Shown here piece after piece: positions 40,724 to 48,066 of a stretch of DNA of 64,000 nucleotides; position 1 is the first letter of the stretch; the number at the start of each line of letters is the position of its first letter. The stretch is from assembly GCF_026965555.1 (NCBI RefSeq), contig NZ_CP114040.1:682001-746000 (forward strand). The letters run 5' to 3'. The stretch is from Nannocystis punicea (GTDB taxonomy: Bacteria > Myxococcota_A > Polyangia > Nannocystales > Nannocystaceae). The notes under the pieces are model-generated. The model did no database searches. It was not told the DNA's origin and saw nothing but the letters and a program-made list of their open reading frames with translations. The position numbers and the translations under genes were made by a program.

Positions 40724-41083
40724 TCAGGCCCAGGGCTGCAGCCGCGTCTCGAAGACCATGCAGGTGCCTTCCCCGAGCGGGATCGACCACACGACCACCG
40801 CCTCAGCCTCGTAGCCACGCTGAAGGCTCTCGGGGATGGCGCACGCCAGCACCCAGGCGAGGCTCGGGTTCAGGTGTTCGGCGACCCGCTCGACGATGTA
40901 GTCGTGCTTGGAGGGGTAGATGCCGCGGTAGCCGGCCTCGGCGGCCTCGAGGACCTTCGGCTCGGTCGTGCGGAGCGCCAGCGCCAACCGCTCCCGGAAA
41001 TCCGCAGGTGCTCCGAGCGGGGGCGCCGGCGCATCCTCCGTGACGATGTCGACGTCGGGCTCGGTCGCCGGGTCGAGCGTCAT
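40724..41083 (-). CDS. Hypothetical protein, third gene of an overlapping cassette
   Basis: 119 residues. GGGAGG 7 nt before ATG 41083 fixes the start, which overlaps the upstream stop as ATGA. Sequence: acidic N-terminus (P-D-V-D-I-V-T-E-D-A-P), a helical centre (F-R-E-R-L-A-L-A-L-R-T-T-E) and a beta-like C-terminus (A-E-A-V-V-V-W-S-I-P-L-G-E-G). No motif recognised. The overlaps imply fixed stoichiometry with its two upstream partners. Confidence 0.65.
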   Translation of the reverse strand: MTLDPATEPDVDIVTEDAPAPPLGAPADFRERLALALRTTEPKVLEAAEAGYRGIYPSKHDYIVERVAEHLNPSLAWVLACAIPESLQRGYEAEAVVVWSIPLGEGTCMVFETRLQPWA

Positions 41084-41541
41084 GGCTGGGCCTCCCGTCG
41101 TGCGCGCTCGTCTCGGAGCCGCTCGGCCAGATCTTCGGCGACGTACGTGTCGAGGACGATGAGGCCTGGCACAGCACGCGCGAGGACACCGAGTTCCTGG
41201 AGCTCCCGAGCCACCTTCTTGCGGCGCTCCTGGTGCGCCGCGTACTCGGCGTTCTTGCGCGCCACGTTCTCTTCCTGGACCTTGCGCGCGGCTGCCGCCT
41301 CCTCCACCCACGAGGCCACGTGGTCGCGCGCCCACTGCTTCGCGGTCTCGATGTCGTCGAGGTTCTCGGCACGGACCTTCCCGGCGTACTTGACGGTGTA
41401 GCGCCCGTCGTCCTGCCGCACGACGTGGATCGTCCCGCCCATGTCCACCCTGCCGTCACGGTTGCGCATGGCGGGACCAGACGCCTTCCACCGGATCTTG
41501 GGCTGCGAGGCGAGAGCCTCTCCGGCAGCGACGGGTTTCAT
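41080..41541 (-). CDS. Hypothetical coiled-coil-rich protein, second gene of the cassette
   Basis: 153 residues. A strong GGGAGGGAGG site precedes ATG 41541. The N-terminal half has a beta-like G-G-T-I-H-V-V-R-Q-D-D-G-R-Y-T-V-K-Y. Residues about 65-125 are charged and helical (E-E-A-A-A-A-R-K-V-Q-E-E-N-V-A-R-K-N), likely a coiled coil, and the end is R-L-R-D-E-R-A-R-R-E. ATGA overlaps with both neighbours. Function not recognised; perhaps it bridges the two others. Confidence 0.65.
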   Translation of the reverse strand: MKPVAAGEALASQPKIRWKASGPAMRNRDGRVDMGGTIHVVRQDDGRYTVKYAGKVRAENLDDIETAKQWARDHVASWVEEAAAARKVQEENVARKNAEYAAHQERRKKVARELQELGVLARAVPGLIVLDTYVAEDLAERLRDERARREAQP

Positions 41542-41894
41542 CGCCTCCCTCCCTTCTGCGCGACGGGCCGCGACACCGAGCTGGCGAACGTGGAGGAACG
41601 CGGCCGCGCCGCGGGCGCCGTCGCCGCTGGCCGGCCGGGGACCGGCGTCGAGGAGGCGGAGGCAGGCTTGCCCGCACCGAACTCGAGGGGCACGCCCGCG
41701 GCGCGCGCGAGCTGGCGGAGCTTCTGCATCGAGACCCCGAGCCGGGCCGCGCAGCTCTCCGCGCTGGGCGCGGACTCGACGGCGTAGCGCACGAGCGCCG
41801 CGAGGTTGGCCGCGAGGTTTCGGTCCTCGCTGGAGAACAACAGACGGCCGGCAGAGGTGCGGGTGACGGTAGGCGTGGAACGGATCCGATCCAT
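41538..41894 (-). CDS. Hypothetical HTH-like protein, first gene of the cassette
   Basis: 118 residues. C-A-A-R-L-G-V-S-M-Q-K-L-R-Q-L-A-R-A-A-G-V-P-L near residues 48-70 looks like a Fis/AraC-type helix-turn-helix; the tail is Pro/Ser/Arg-rich. The last bases overlap the next start as ATGA. It is divergent from HTH paralogue 3 at 41996. A DNA-binding role is likely from the motif, but the target and purpose of the cassette are unknown. Confidence 0.6.
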   Translation of the reverse strand: MDRIRSTPTVTRTSAGRLLFSSEDRNLAANLAALVRYAVESAPSAESCAARLGVSMQKLRQLARAAGVPLEFGAGKPASASSTPVPGRPAATAPAARPRSSTFASSVSRPVAQKGGRR

Positions 41895-41981
41895 GAGAAC
41901 TCAATGTCCTTTTCGATGGGAAATCAAAAGCTATCCTCGAGCGACACGCCCCGCAAGTGGCGCGCCGCCCCCGGCCCGGCT

Positions 41982-41987
41982 TACACT
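41982..41987 (+). promoter_or_regulatory. -10-like box before HTH paralogue 3
   Basis: TACACT ends 8 nt before GTG 41996, the same hexamer as at paralogue 2. Confidence 0.4.
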
Positions 41988-41995
41988 CCACGACC

Positions 41996-42304
41996 GTGAC
42001 GCAGCCCCGCCGCCTGGACCCCGCGTTCGCCACGACCGAAGACATCGTGCGGGCGGCCGGGGTCACGCGCCGGACCGTGGCGGCGTGGGTGGCTCAGGGC
42101 CTTCTGCCAGCGCCGACGAAGGTCTCCCAGGGCTCACCGGGGGGCGTGTTTAACCGCTTCCCTGTCTGGGCGGTCGAGCGCGCGCGCTATATCGCGCACC
42201 AGCGCGCGGCGGGGTTCACAACCGCCGAAGTGCTCGCCGCGTTGACCGAGCTCAATGCGCTCCAGCGCGGCGAGGGGAGCGCGGCGAACGCGCCGCGCCG
42301 CTGA
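41996..42304 (+). CDS. Short HTH protein, paralogue 3
   Basis: 102 residues from GTG 41996. The N-terminal R-R-L-D-P-A-F-A-T-T-E-D-I-V-R-A-A-G-V-T and the G-G-V-F-N-R-F-P-V-W-A-V-E-R-A-R block match the other two paralogues. It is closest to paralogue 2 by eye. It is on the opposite strand, beyond the three-gene cassette, so the cassette is bracketed by paralogues 2 and 3. Confidence 0.75.
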   Translation: MTQPRRLDPAFATTEDIVRAAGVTRRTVAAWVAQGLLPAPTKVSQGSPGGVFNRFPVWAVERARYIAHQRAAGFTTAEVLAALTELNALQRGEGSAANAPRR

Positions 42305-42324
42305 GGCAATCGCTGGGACGGCTA

Positions 42325-42343
42325 CGTGGCTGGCCAGGCCACG
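42325..42343 (+). terminator. CGTGGC/GCCACG hairpin
   Basis: A perfect 6-bp stem with a 7-nt loop, 20 nt after the stop of HTH paralogue 3, between convergent genes. It lacks a T-run. Confidence 0.35.
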
Positions 42344-42433
42344 ACCTTCTCACTGTATGAAGGCCTGCTCGACTCGCCGAACGATGAGGCCGCCATCTGA
42401 AATTTCAACAGCGCCAGGGGCATGGTGCAGCGC

Positions 42434-43186
42434 TCATCTGGAGCGCGTCGCCCAGCGATCGGCGTCGATCTGGAGCGTGGTACCGCGCCCGATCTCCCCC
42501 AAGAGCCGGCGTATGGCGGCGACGCTGGGGCCGCCGATCTCGTAGATGAGGATGCCTAAGTTCTCGGGCTTGACCGTGGACTCGGCGACGAGCGTCATGT
42601 CGCCTCGTTCGTAAAGTCGGCAGAAGGGACCGGTCGTGATCGGGCTGGTGAAGCCGAGCCCGGCCATTACGGTCTCGAGCTGAGCGGCGGCGGCTCTCCC
42701 CGGGTCGACGAAAGCGCCAAAGCATCGGTGGGGCGCGGTCATCACGCAGAACCTAGTCATGGCCCCGGCTGCGATCCATTCGCGGAAGGTTTCGCTGGTG
42801 CATTTTTCGGGGCCCGCATCGAGGATCGCGCTGAAGACGACGGCGTCGTCGCGCAGAGGGTGCGCTAGGTCGTAGTAGACGTCGAGCGGCATCAGGGCGT
42901 CGGGCATGCGCCCGATGAGGAACTGCGTCGGACCGATGTCGACGCTGCCAGTTCGGTAGGCCTCGAGGACGCTCGCGGCGGTGAATCCTCGCAGCATGGG
43001 GTGGAGCGCGCCCACGCTGCCGGCCAGGCGCGAGAGGAACCACCGATAAAAAGGGGGGAAGTCGTGGCCGGTGAGCTCGACGCGCTCCTCGAGCTCCTCG
43101 AGATCCTCCGGCGAGGCCCCCGACCACTCGCGCGCGAGGTTGGGGACGATGCGAAGCAGCAGCGCTTCGAGCTCGGGTTCTAGCAT
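42434..43186 (-). CDS. SMI1/KNR4-like immunity protein candidate
   Basis: 250 residues. ATG 43186 overlaps the stop of the upstream effector gene (ATGCTAG), so the two are translationally coupled. N-terminal A-S-P-E-D-L-E-E-L-E-E-R-V, then L-P-P-F-Y-R-W-F-L-S-R-L-like sequence (here F-P-P-F-Y-R-W-F-L-S) is the opening signature of SUKH/SMI1-KNR4 proteins, known immunity proteins against polymorphic toxins. The remaining 150 residues, with F-R-E-W-I-A-A-G-A and F-C-R-L-Y-E-R-G-D, fit no domain I can name and may be the toxin-specific part. Cytoplasmic, no signal peptide. Confidence 0.65.
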   Translation of the reverse strand: MLEPELEALLLRIVPNLAREWSGASPEDLEELEERVELTGHDFPPFYRWFLSRLAGSVGALHPMLRGFTAASVLEAYRTGSVDIGPTQFLIGRMPDALMPLDVYYDLAHPLRDDAVVFSAILDAGPEKCTSETFREWIAAGAMTRFCVMTAPHRCFGAFVDPGRAAAAQLETVMAGLGFTSPITTGPFCRLYERGDMTLVAESTVKPENLGILIYEIGGPSVAAIRRLLGEIGRGTTLQIDADRWATRSR

Positions 43187-44499
43187 TTGTGACACACTCC
43201 GGGGTGCGCGGTCTTGTGTGCGCAATGCATCTCACCCTCGGCGCACATCAGCATGGTGAGGATGACCTGGCACGTGCCGCACGGGGGAATCGGCTTTCCC
43301 GGCCCGAGCTCTTCAGCTGTGGCCAGGCGGGCTCGCTTGGGGCCCTTGCCGGGTTTGCGGATCCACAGCTTGGACAGCTTCGCCTCGGGATTTGTGGTGT
43401 AGTAGCGCTCGGTGAGGCCCATGGGGCGGTCGCCGTGGTTCATGGCCAGCAGCGCCATCTGCTGCGCCGCACAGCTTCCTGGGGGATAGAACATCTCGTC
43501 GGTTTCGCCTCGATAGGATTTTTTGGCGAGTAGCTCGAGCTTCTCCCACTCCACGGGCCACGAGCTCAGCGAGCCCTTGCCGTACCTGGCGAAGTCGATG
43601 ACGTCGGTTTTGAAGTCGTTGCGGTCCGGCTTGTTGGCGAGCGTGCCCGAGGGCGTGGGCGAGTGCCACGCGCCGGGCATTTCGGCCTGGATGTCGGAGT
43701 ACTGGAACAGGCTCGTCCCGGCGAAGATGAGGCCGTCATCCTTGCACTTGACGACGCCCATCATGCCCGTGAAGTTGACCGCGAGCCCGCGTTCTTCCTT
43801 CTCGAGCGCGTCGATCTGCTGCCTGAGGGGAGCGCGCTGCTTCTTCGGCAGCGCGGCCATCGCCGTCTTCAGCGCCGCGATCTCGGCCTGCACCGCGGCG
43901 AGCCGGGAGGCGTTGGCCGCGCGCGCCTTCCCGATGGCCCGGTCGATGGCGGCCTGAAGCTGCTCCGCGGCCCCCTTGGTGTCCTCGTCTTCCTCGAGCT
44001 TGCCGTTGAAGCCGTGCTGCTTGCGGCACAGCGGGCAGGGCTCGTCGCCGACCACTGCGACCAGTCCCGCCTTCTGCAGCACGCCGACGAGCGTGGCGGA
44101 GTTGGGCGGCTTGCCGCTGGGCCCGCAGTTGTTGAGCATCGGGTCGCCGAGGAGCTGCACGTTCTTGCCCTCGATCTTGACGTCGAGCGAGCCCGGGCCG
44201 ACGAAGCTCGTGGGGCCGTGCGTATTGGCGGAGAACAGACCACCGCCGGTCCCCTTGCTGGCCATGTCGCCCGTCGACCCGAAGGTCGCGCCCTTGACGG
44301 CGACCTGCTTGCCCTCGATCGTGACGTTCTTCGAATAGCCCTTGGGAGAGTTCCCGCTCTTGCCGATGTTGGGCAGCGGTGTGGGGACGAAGGGCGCAGG
44401 CGGTCCCGGCATCTTGCAGACGTTGGGGATCGTGGCCGCGGCCACGCCCTGGCTGCCCTTCGTGACCGGGGTCTTGGGCGCGTTGACGAGCGTCTTCAT
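43180..44499 (-). CDS. PAAR-like DUF4150 effector with C-terminal Cys-rich domain
   Basis: 439 residues. Residues about 1-125 match DUF4150 (I-P-N-V-C-K-M-P-G-P-P-A-P-F-V-P, Y-S-K-N-V-T-I-E-G-K, G-D-P-M-L-N-N-C-G-P), a PAAR-like spike tip that loads effectors on type VI secretion VgrG trimers. A CPLC pair near 153 and a helical linker (180-240) follow. The C-terminal domain has S-C-A-A-Q-Q-M-A-L near 335, then PPCGTCQ near 402 and further Cys. That spacing is like zinc-dependent deaminase toxins, but the catalytic Glu of the [HC]AE motif is absent, so activity is uncertain. The start overlaps the ketosynthase-like gene (ATGA) and the stop overlaps the immunity candidate. Confidence 0.78.
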   Translation of the reverse strand: MKTLVNAPKTPVTKGSQGVAAATIPNVCKMPGPPAPFVPTPLPNIGKSGNSPKGYSKNVTIEGKQVAVKGATFGSTGDMASKGTGGGLFSANTHGPTSFVGPGSLDVKIEGKNVQLLGDPMLNNCGPSGKPPNSATLVGVLQKAGLVAVVGDEPCPLCRKQHGFNGKLEEDEDTKGAAEQLQAAIDRAIGKARAANASRLAAVQAEIAALKTAMAALPKKQRAPLRQQIDALEKEERGLAVNFTGMMGVVKCKDDGLIFAGTSLFQYSDIQAEMPGAWHSPTPSGTLANKPDRNDFKTDVIDFARYGKGSLSSWPVEWEKLELLAKKSYRGETDEMFYPPGSCAAQQMALLAMNHGDRPMGLTERYYTTNPEAKLSKLWIRKPGKGPKRARLATAEELGPGKPIPPCGTCQVILTMLMCAEGEMHCAHKTAHPGVCHKC

Positions 44500-45530
44500 G
44501 GGCGTCCTTCGAGGCGAGGGTCGTGCAGAAACATCGCGCCGCGCGTGCCGGAGTCCGAGCCGGCCATCACGAGGGCGCGGGGTCCTGGGGCGTAGCCGCG
44601 GGCGAACGATTGTGCGGCGGCGATGCTGGCGATCGCGCCGAAGGCGGCGCCGACGTCGCCGATGCTGCCGCAGAAGGTCTGATACTGCAGGGACCGCAGC
44701 GCCGCGTGAGCCCGCGTGGCGAACAGGCCCCACTCCTCGCTGCGGTAGCGCTCGCCGTTGATGTCGCAGTACACGGCGTCCGCCGCGTGCGCGGGCAGGT
44801 CCAGGCCCGCGGCGGCGTCCAGCACGGCCTTGCTCATGGCGAGCCCGAAGGACCCGGCTTCGCTGTCGCGCAGCTGCGTCTCCTGGTGGACGCCGGCGCC
44901 GGAGATCGTCGCGAGAGGCCGACGCTTGAGCAGCGCGCCGAGTCGCCGTCGCCCGAGCACGAGGCACCCGGCAGCTTCACCGGGCGCGAACCCACCACGC
45001 ACGCCGTCTTGCGCGAGCCTCCGCGCTTCCTCGAGCCAGACGAGACACTCGTCGTCGCAGTAGCTGTCGACGCCGACGACGACATGGAGGCGAGCGTCGT
45101 CCTCGGAGAGGATCCGTCGCACGCACTGCATGACGCCGGCGTGGCCTCGACCGCCGATCGTCGCTCGAGTGCGAAATCCTCGCTGGCGTGCTGCATCGGC
45201 GCTCGCACGCGCCACTGTGGCCGCAGCGTGGTCGTCAAAACCTGGACGCTGCTCCGGGAGGGCCAGCCAGAGCTCACACTCGGGGACCGCGCCCAGAGCG
45301 AGGTCGGCGAGGGCTTCGGCCACGGCGGACGTGGCGAGCTCGACCATGCGCGCGGGACCCTGCAGGGCGTCCTTCAGCCGGGCGTCGGCGCCGATGATGA
45401 GCGGTTCGCCTCGCATCGTGGCGAACGCGAATTCTCGGAGGCGACTGATGCCCGCCCGGATCGCCGCGGCGCTGGCCGGCGCCGTGAGACCGACCGGGGT
45501 TCGGGCGCCGATACCCAGCAGGTCGATCAC
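44496..45530 (-). CDS. Degenerate ketosynthase-like protein of the effector operon
   Basis: 344 residues from GTG 45530, which overlaps the upstream DUF2169 stop as GTGA. The plan is thiolase-like: L-H-V-V-V-G-V-D-S-Y, G-F-A-P-G-E-A-A-G-C-L-V-L near 185 (a block typical of beta-ketoacyl synthases) and G-S-I-G-D-V-G-A-A-F-G-A-I near 300 in place of G-H-T-x-G-A-A-G. The nucleophile Cys segment is replaced by G-R-G-H-A-G-V-M-Q-C, so condensing activity is unlikely. In this setting, between DUF2169 and DUF4150 genes, a loading or assembly role for the effector is more plausible than lipid synthesis. That is inferred. Confidence 0.7.
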   Translation of the reverse strand: MIDLLGIGARTPVGLTAPASAAAIRAGISRLREFAFATMRGEPLIIGADARLKDALQGPARMVELATSAVAEALADLALGAVPECELWLALPEQRPGFDDHAAATVARASADAARQRGFRTRATIGGRGHAGVMQCVRRILSEDDARLHVVVGVDSYCDDECLVWLEEARRLAQDGVRGGFAPGEAAGCLVLGRRRLGALLKRRPLATISGAGVHQETQLRDSEAGSFGLAMSKAVLDAAAGLDLPAHAADAVYCDINGERYRSEEWGLFATRAHAALRSLQYQTFCGSIGDVGAAFGAIASIAAAQSFARGYAPGPRALVMAGSDSGTRGAMFLHDPRLEGRP

Positions 45531-46528
45531 GCCGACGCCTCCTCGATGAAGGTCTCGTCGAGGTAGTCCACGTCGCTGGCACGCACCCGCAGCGCGCTCT
45601 GCCAGATCAGCGAGAGGCGGCGCTCGTCGGTCTCCAGCAGTACCGTGGTTAACCGTGTGCCGTGCTCATGCTCGGTCGTTCCGAAGCGGGAGCTCAGCGC
45701 GAAGCGCTTGCGGGGGAGCTCGACCACCAGCATGCCCTCGGGGGTCATGTTCGACACAGCCATCCGCTCTCCGCCGACGAGCGGCATCGAAGGGCGCTGA
45801 TCTTGCGGCGCCGCGAGTGCGAAGGCCGGGTCGTAGTCGCGGGGGAGGAGCGGCTTGCGCTCGCGGATCCACGCTTCGTCGTAGGTTCCGGCGAGCTCGC
45901 GTCGGGGGAGCCAGCCGCGGTCGATGGGCCCGAACCCCGCGGGCCCGGTCGTCTCGGGGCGCCGCGAGGCGTACTCGATGGTGTGTGCCGGAGTCTCGAC
46001 ATCGGCGGCGTTGACCGCGAAGCCACGGCCCGCCGGGTTGCGTTCGTCGAATCGCCACCGCGCGGGGTCGGGGTCGCGAAAATCGCCGCCGCCGAACGCC
46101 GACTCGTACCGCAGCGGCTGTTGGATGAAGGGACGTGGCGAGGTGGTCGTCAGCCCCATGACGCCGTCACGGTAGACCCGCTCGCCGTGGATCACGAGAC
46201 GCTTGTCGATGGAGCCCAGCCGGAGCATGACCGGGACGCTCGCGGCGGGTCGCTCTCCAGGCGCAACGACGGAGCCATGCACGAGGACGTCGGTGCTGGG
46301 CTTCACCTCAAGCAAGTCGGAGTCGTAGCGCAGGCTCGAACGCCCCGCCTCGCCGAAGTGCTCGGGCGCAAGGACCGGAGGGACCTGCTCGTCGGGTAGC
46401 GTGAGCCGACCGCGATGGTCGACGTCGTAGGTGGCGCGAATTGCGACGAGCCACCAGTGGACCCCGTCCTGGTAGCGAACCCAATTGCGCGCGGCCGCAA
46501 ACGGGGTCCGGTTCGTCAGGCACCACAT
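45527..46528 (-). CDS. DUF2169-family effector adaptor
   Basis: 333 residues starting M-W-C-L-T-N-R-T-P-F-A-A, the standard opening of DUF2169. Further family blocks: Y-D-S-D-L-L-E-V-K-P-S-T-D-V-L-V-H-G near 75, Y-E-S-A-F-G-G near 140, N-P-A-G-R-G-F near 165 and F-G-P-I-D-R-G-W near 200. DUF2169 proteins occur next to PAAR/DUF4150 proteins and help attach effectors to the type VI spike. ATG 46528 is preferred because it gives the conserved N-terminus; ATG 46552 adds eight residues. First of four overlapping genes. No core secretion genes are in the window. Confidence 0.85.
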   Translation of the reverse strand: MWCLTNRTPFAAARNWVRYQDGVHWWLVAIRATYDVDHRGRLTLPDEQVPPVLAPEHFGEAGRSSLRYDSDLLEVKPSTDVLVHGSVVAPGERPAASVPVMLRLGSIDKRLVIHGERVYRDGVMGLTTTSPRPFIQQPLRYESAFGGGDFRDPDPARWRFDERNPAGRGFAVNAADVETPAHTIEYASRRPETTGPAGFGPIDRGWLPRRELAGTYDEAWIRERKPLLPRDYDPAFALAAPQDQRPSMPLVGGERMAVSNMTPEGMLVVELPRKRFALSSRFGTTEHEHGTRLTTVLLETDERRLSLIWQSALRVRASDVDYLDETFIEEASA

Positions 46529-46554
46529 CGCAGCCGGGCCGGAAGTTAGCATGA

Positions 46555-47166
46555 CCCCGCCGCCGATCCTCCGGCAGCACCCCGACCGCCTGCTCGACCA
46601 GCGCCTCGAGCTCCGCCGGGATTTGCGCCTCCGGCGCGAGCTCCCGCATCGGCCGGAGCTCGCCCAGCAGCGGCAGCACCTCCGTGCAGAGCTGGTAGAT
46701 TGTCCCCCTCTTAGTTCGCCACCGACCGCCCGTCGCCCCGTCGAGCTGGACGATGTTCGAGGGCTTCACGTCCCGGTGAATGACCCGACCCGGCGCAGCG
46801 CCGCGAGCGCCTCCGCCATCTGCCCGCGACCAGCTCCCGCCACGGCAGCGGCCCGCCCGCTGCGACCTCCAGGCTCGGCCCGTCCAGGTATTCCTGCGCC
46901 ATGTACAGTGCCCCATCCGCCGCCTCCCCGACCGCCCGGACTGGGTGCGGATCGCGCAGGTTAACCAGCAGCCGGCCCTCATCCGCAAACCGGCACCGCG
47001 TGTCTATGTTACCCTTCCGCAGCATCTTGACCGCCGCGAGCCTGTGGAGCAGCAGGTCCTTGCTCAGGAACACCTCGGCCATCCCCCCGCGTCCGATGCG
47101 CTTCTCGACCTCGACGCGCCCCCCCAGCACGACTCCCGTTATTTCCTCCCCCCGTTCGGGGAACAT
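46555..47166 (-). pseudogene. Decayed Ser/Thr kinase
   Basis: From ATG 47166 the frame shows a good N-lobe: R-I-G-R-G-G-M-A-E-V-F-L, A-A-V-K-M-L-R-K, Y-M-A-Q-E-Y-L-D-G. It then needs two shifts, near 46830 (into Q-M-A-E-A-L-A-A-L-R-R) and near 46785 (into V-I-H-R-D-V-K-P-S-N). After N-I-V-Q-L-D-G-A-T-G, the DFG-to-APE activation segment is deleted and the sequence jumps to T-I-Y-Q-L-C-T-E-V and a C-lobe end. Two indels and an in-kinase deletion make this a clear pseudogene. It lies between the effector operon and the BREX operon, at a likely recombination boundary. Confidence 0.85.
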
Positions 47167-47361
47167 CGTTCACGCCTTCGTGTGGTGCGCGGTCGTCGGG
47201 GTGGCCTCCGGGGGCCCAGGGGGTGGAGTCGGGGTCGAGTTCGTCATGGCCTTCCCGGCGTATAAGGAAGGCGTTTTCAGAAAAATCAACCTGAAAATTT
47301 CAGTTCCGCGTCGTGCCGTGGAGGAAGCCGCGGAGGTCGGGACTAACGAAGAGGAGTTGAA

Positions 47362-48066
47362 GTGACGAGCCCACTAACCACACAGGCTCGCTCGGCGTTC
47401 TACGACGCGGCCGTGCTCGGTCTACGCGCTCTCGACGCTCGGGAGAGCACGCCCCGTCGCTTCGGCTCTGACGCCGAGGAACGCTGGAAGCAGTTCGCCG
47501 GCGCGCTCGGTGCGGGTGACCGCATCGACATCCTGCTGCGCGACGCCGCCGGGACGTGGGGCGCCGCATTCTCACCGTCGGAGTGTTTCGGCTTCTTCGG
47601 CCTCGCCGACGACGAACCCTTCGGACCCGACTGGGGCGGTCTCGACGACCACACCACGAAGCGTCTGCTCGCCGAGCTCGATCCGCCGGCTACGCTCGAG
47701 CAGATCGCTGCCGTCCTCGGCGTGAAGGCGGCGAGCGTTCCCGTCCCGCCGGTCACGCCCTCAACCAAGCTCGTAGTCGCGGGCGGCACGGCTATCGTCT
47801 CAGTGGCCAACGCATTCGCCGCGAACAAGGCGCTGTCGTGGACGGACCAGGTCGTGGTCGTCGCTGACAAGGCGGCCTGGCGCCAGCTCGCCGGGCTCGC
47901 CGCGGTGCTGCTCGGCGCGCGCGGTCGCACGGCTCTCGTTCGCCCGACGGAAAGCGCCGAGAGCGCGTTACGCGCCGCGGGCTTCGCTCACCTCGATGCG
48001 GCCGTGGTCTCACCCGACGCCGAGCCGGAATCCGCGAAGCTCGCGCGCAAGGTGGGGGGCAAGTAG
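47362..48066 (+). CDS. Unknown leader protein of the BREX operon
   Basis: 234 residues from GTG 47362, with GAGGAG 6 nt upstream. The last base of its stop overlaps the pglW GTG, so it is the first gene of the BREX operon. N-terminal half: F-G-S-D-A-E-E-R-W-K-Q-F-A-G-A-L-G and S-E-C-F-G-F-F-G-L-A. C-terminal half: V-V-V-A-D-K-A-A-W and G-R-T-A-L-V-R-P-T-E, perhaps a Rossmann-like alpha/beta fold. I recognise no family; it is not one of the six classical type 2 BREX proteins. The 195-nt upstream gap is comparatively AT-rich (G-T-T-T-T-C-A-G-A-A-A) and probably holds the operon promoter. Confidence 0.7.
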   Translation: MTSPLTTQARSAFYDAAVLGLRALDARESTPRRFGSDAEERWKQFAGALGAGDRIDILLRDAAGTWGAAFSPSECFGFFGLADDEPFGPDWGGLDDHTTKRLLAELDPPATLEQIAAVLGVKAASVPVPPVTPSTKLVVAGGTAIVSVANAFAANKALSWTDQVVVVADKAAWRQLAGLAAVLLGARGRTALVRPTESAESALRAAGFAHLDAAVVSPDAEPESAKLARKVGGK

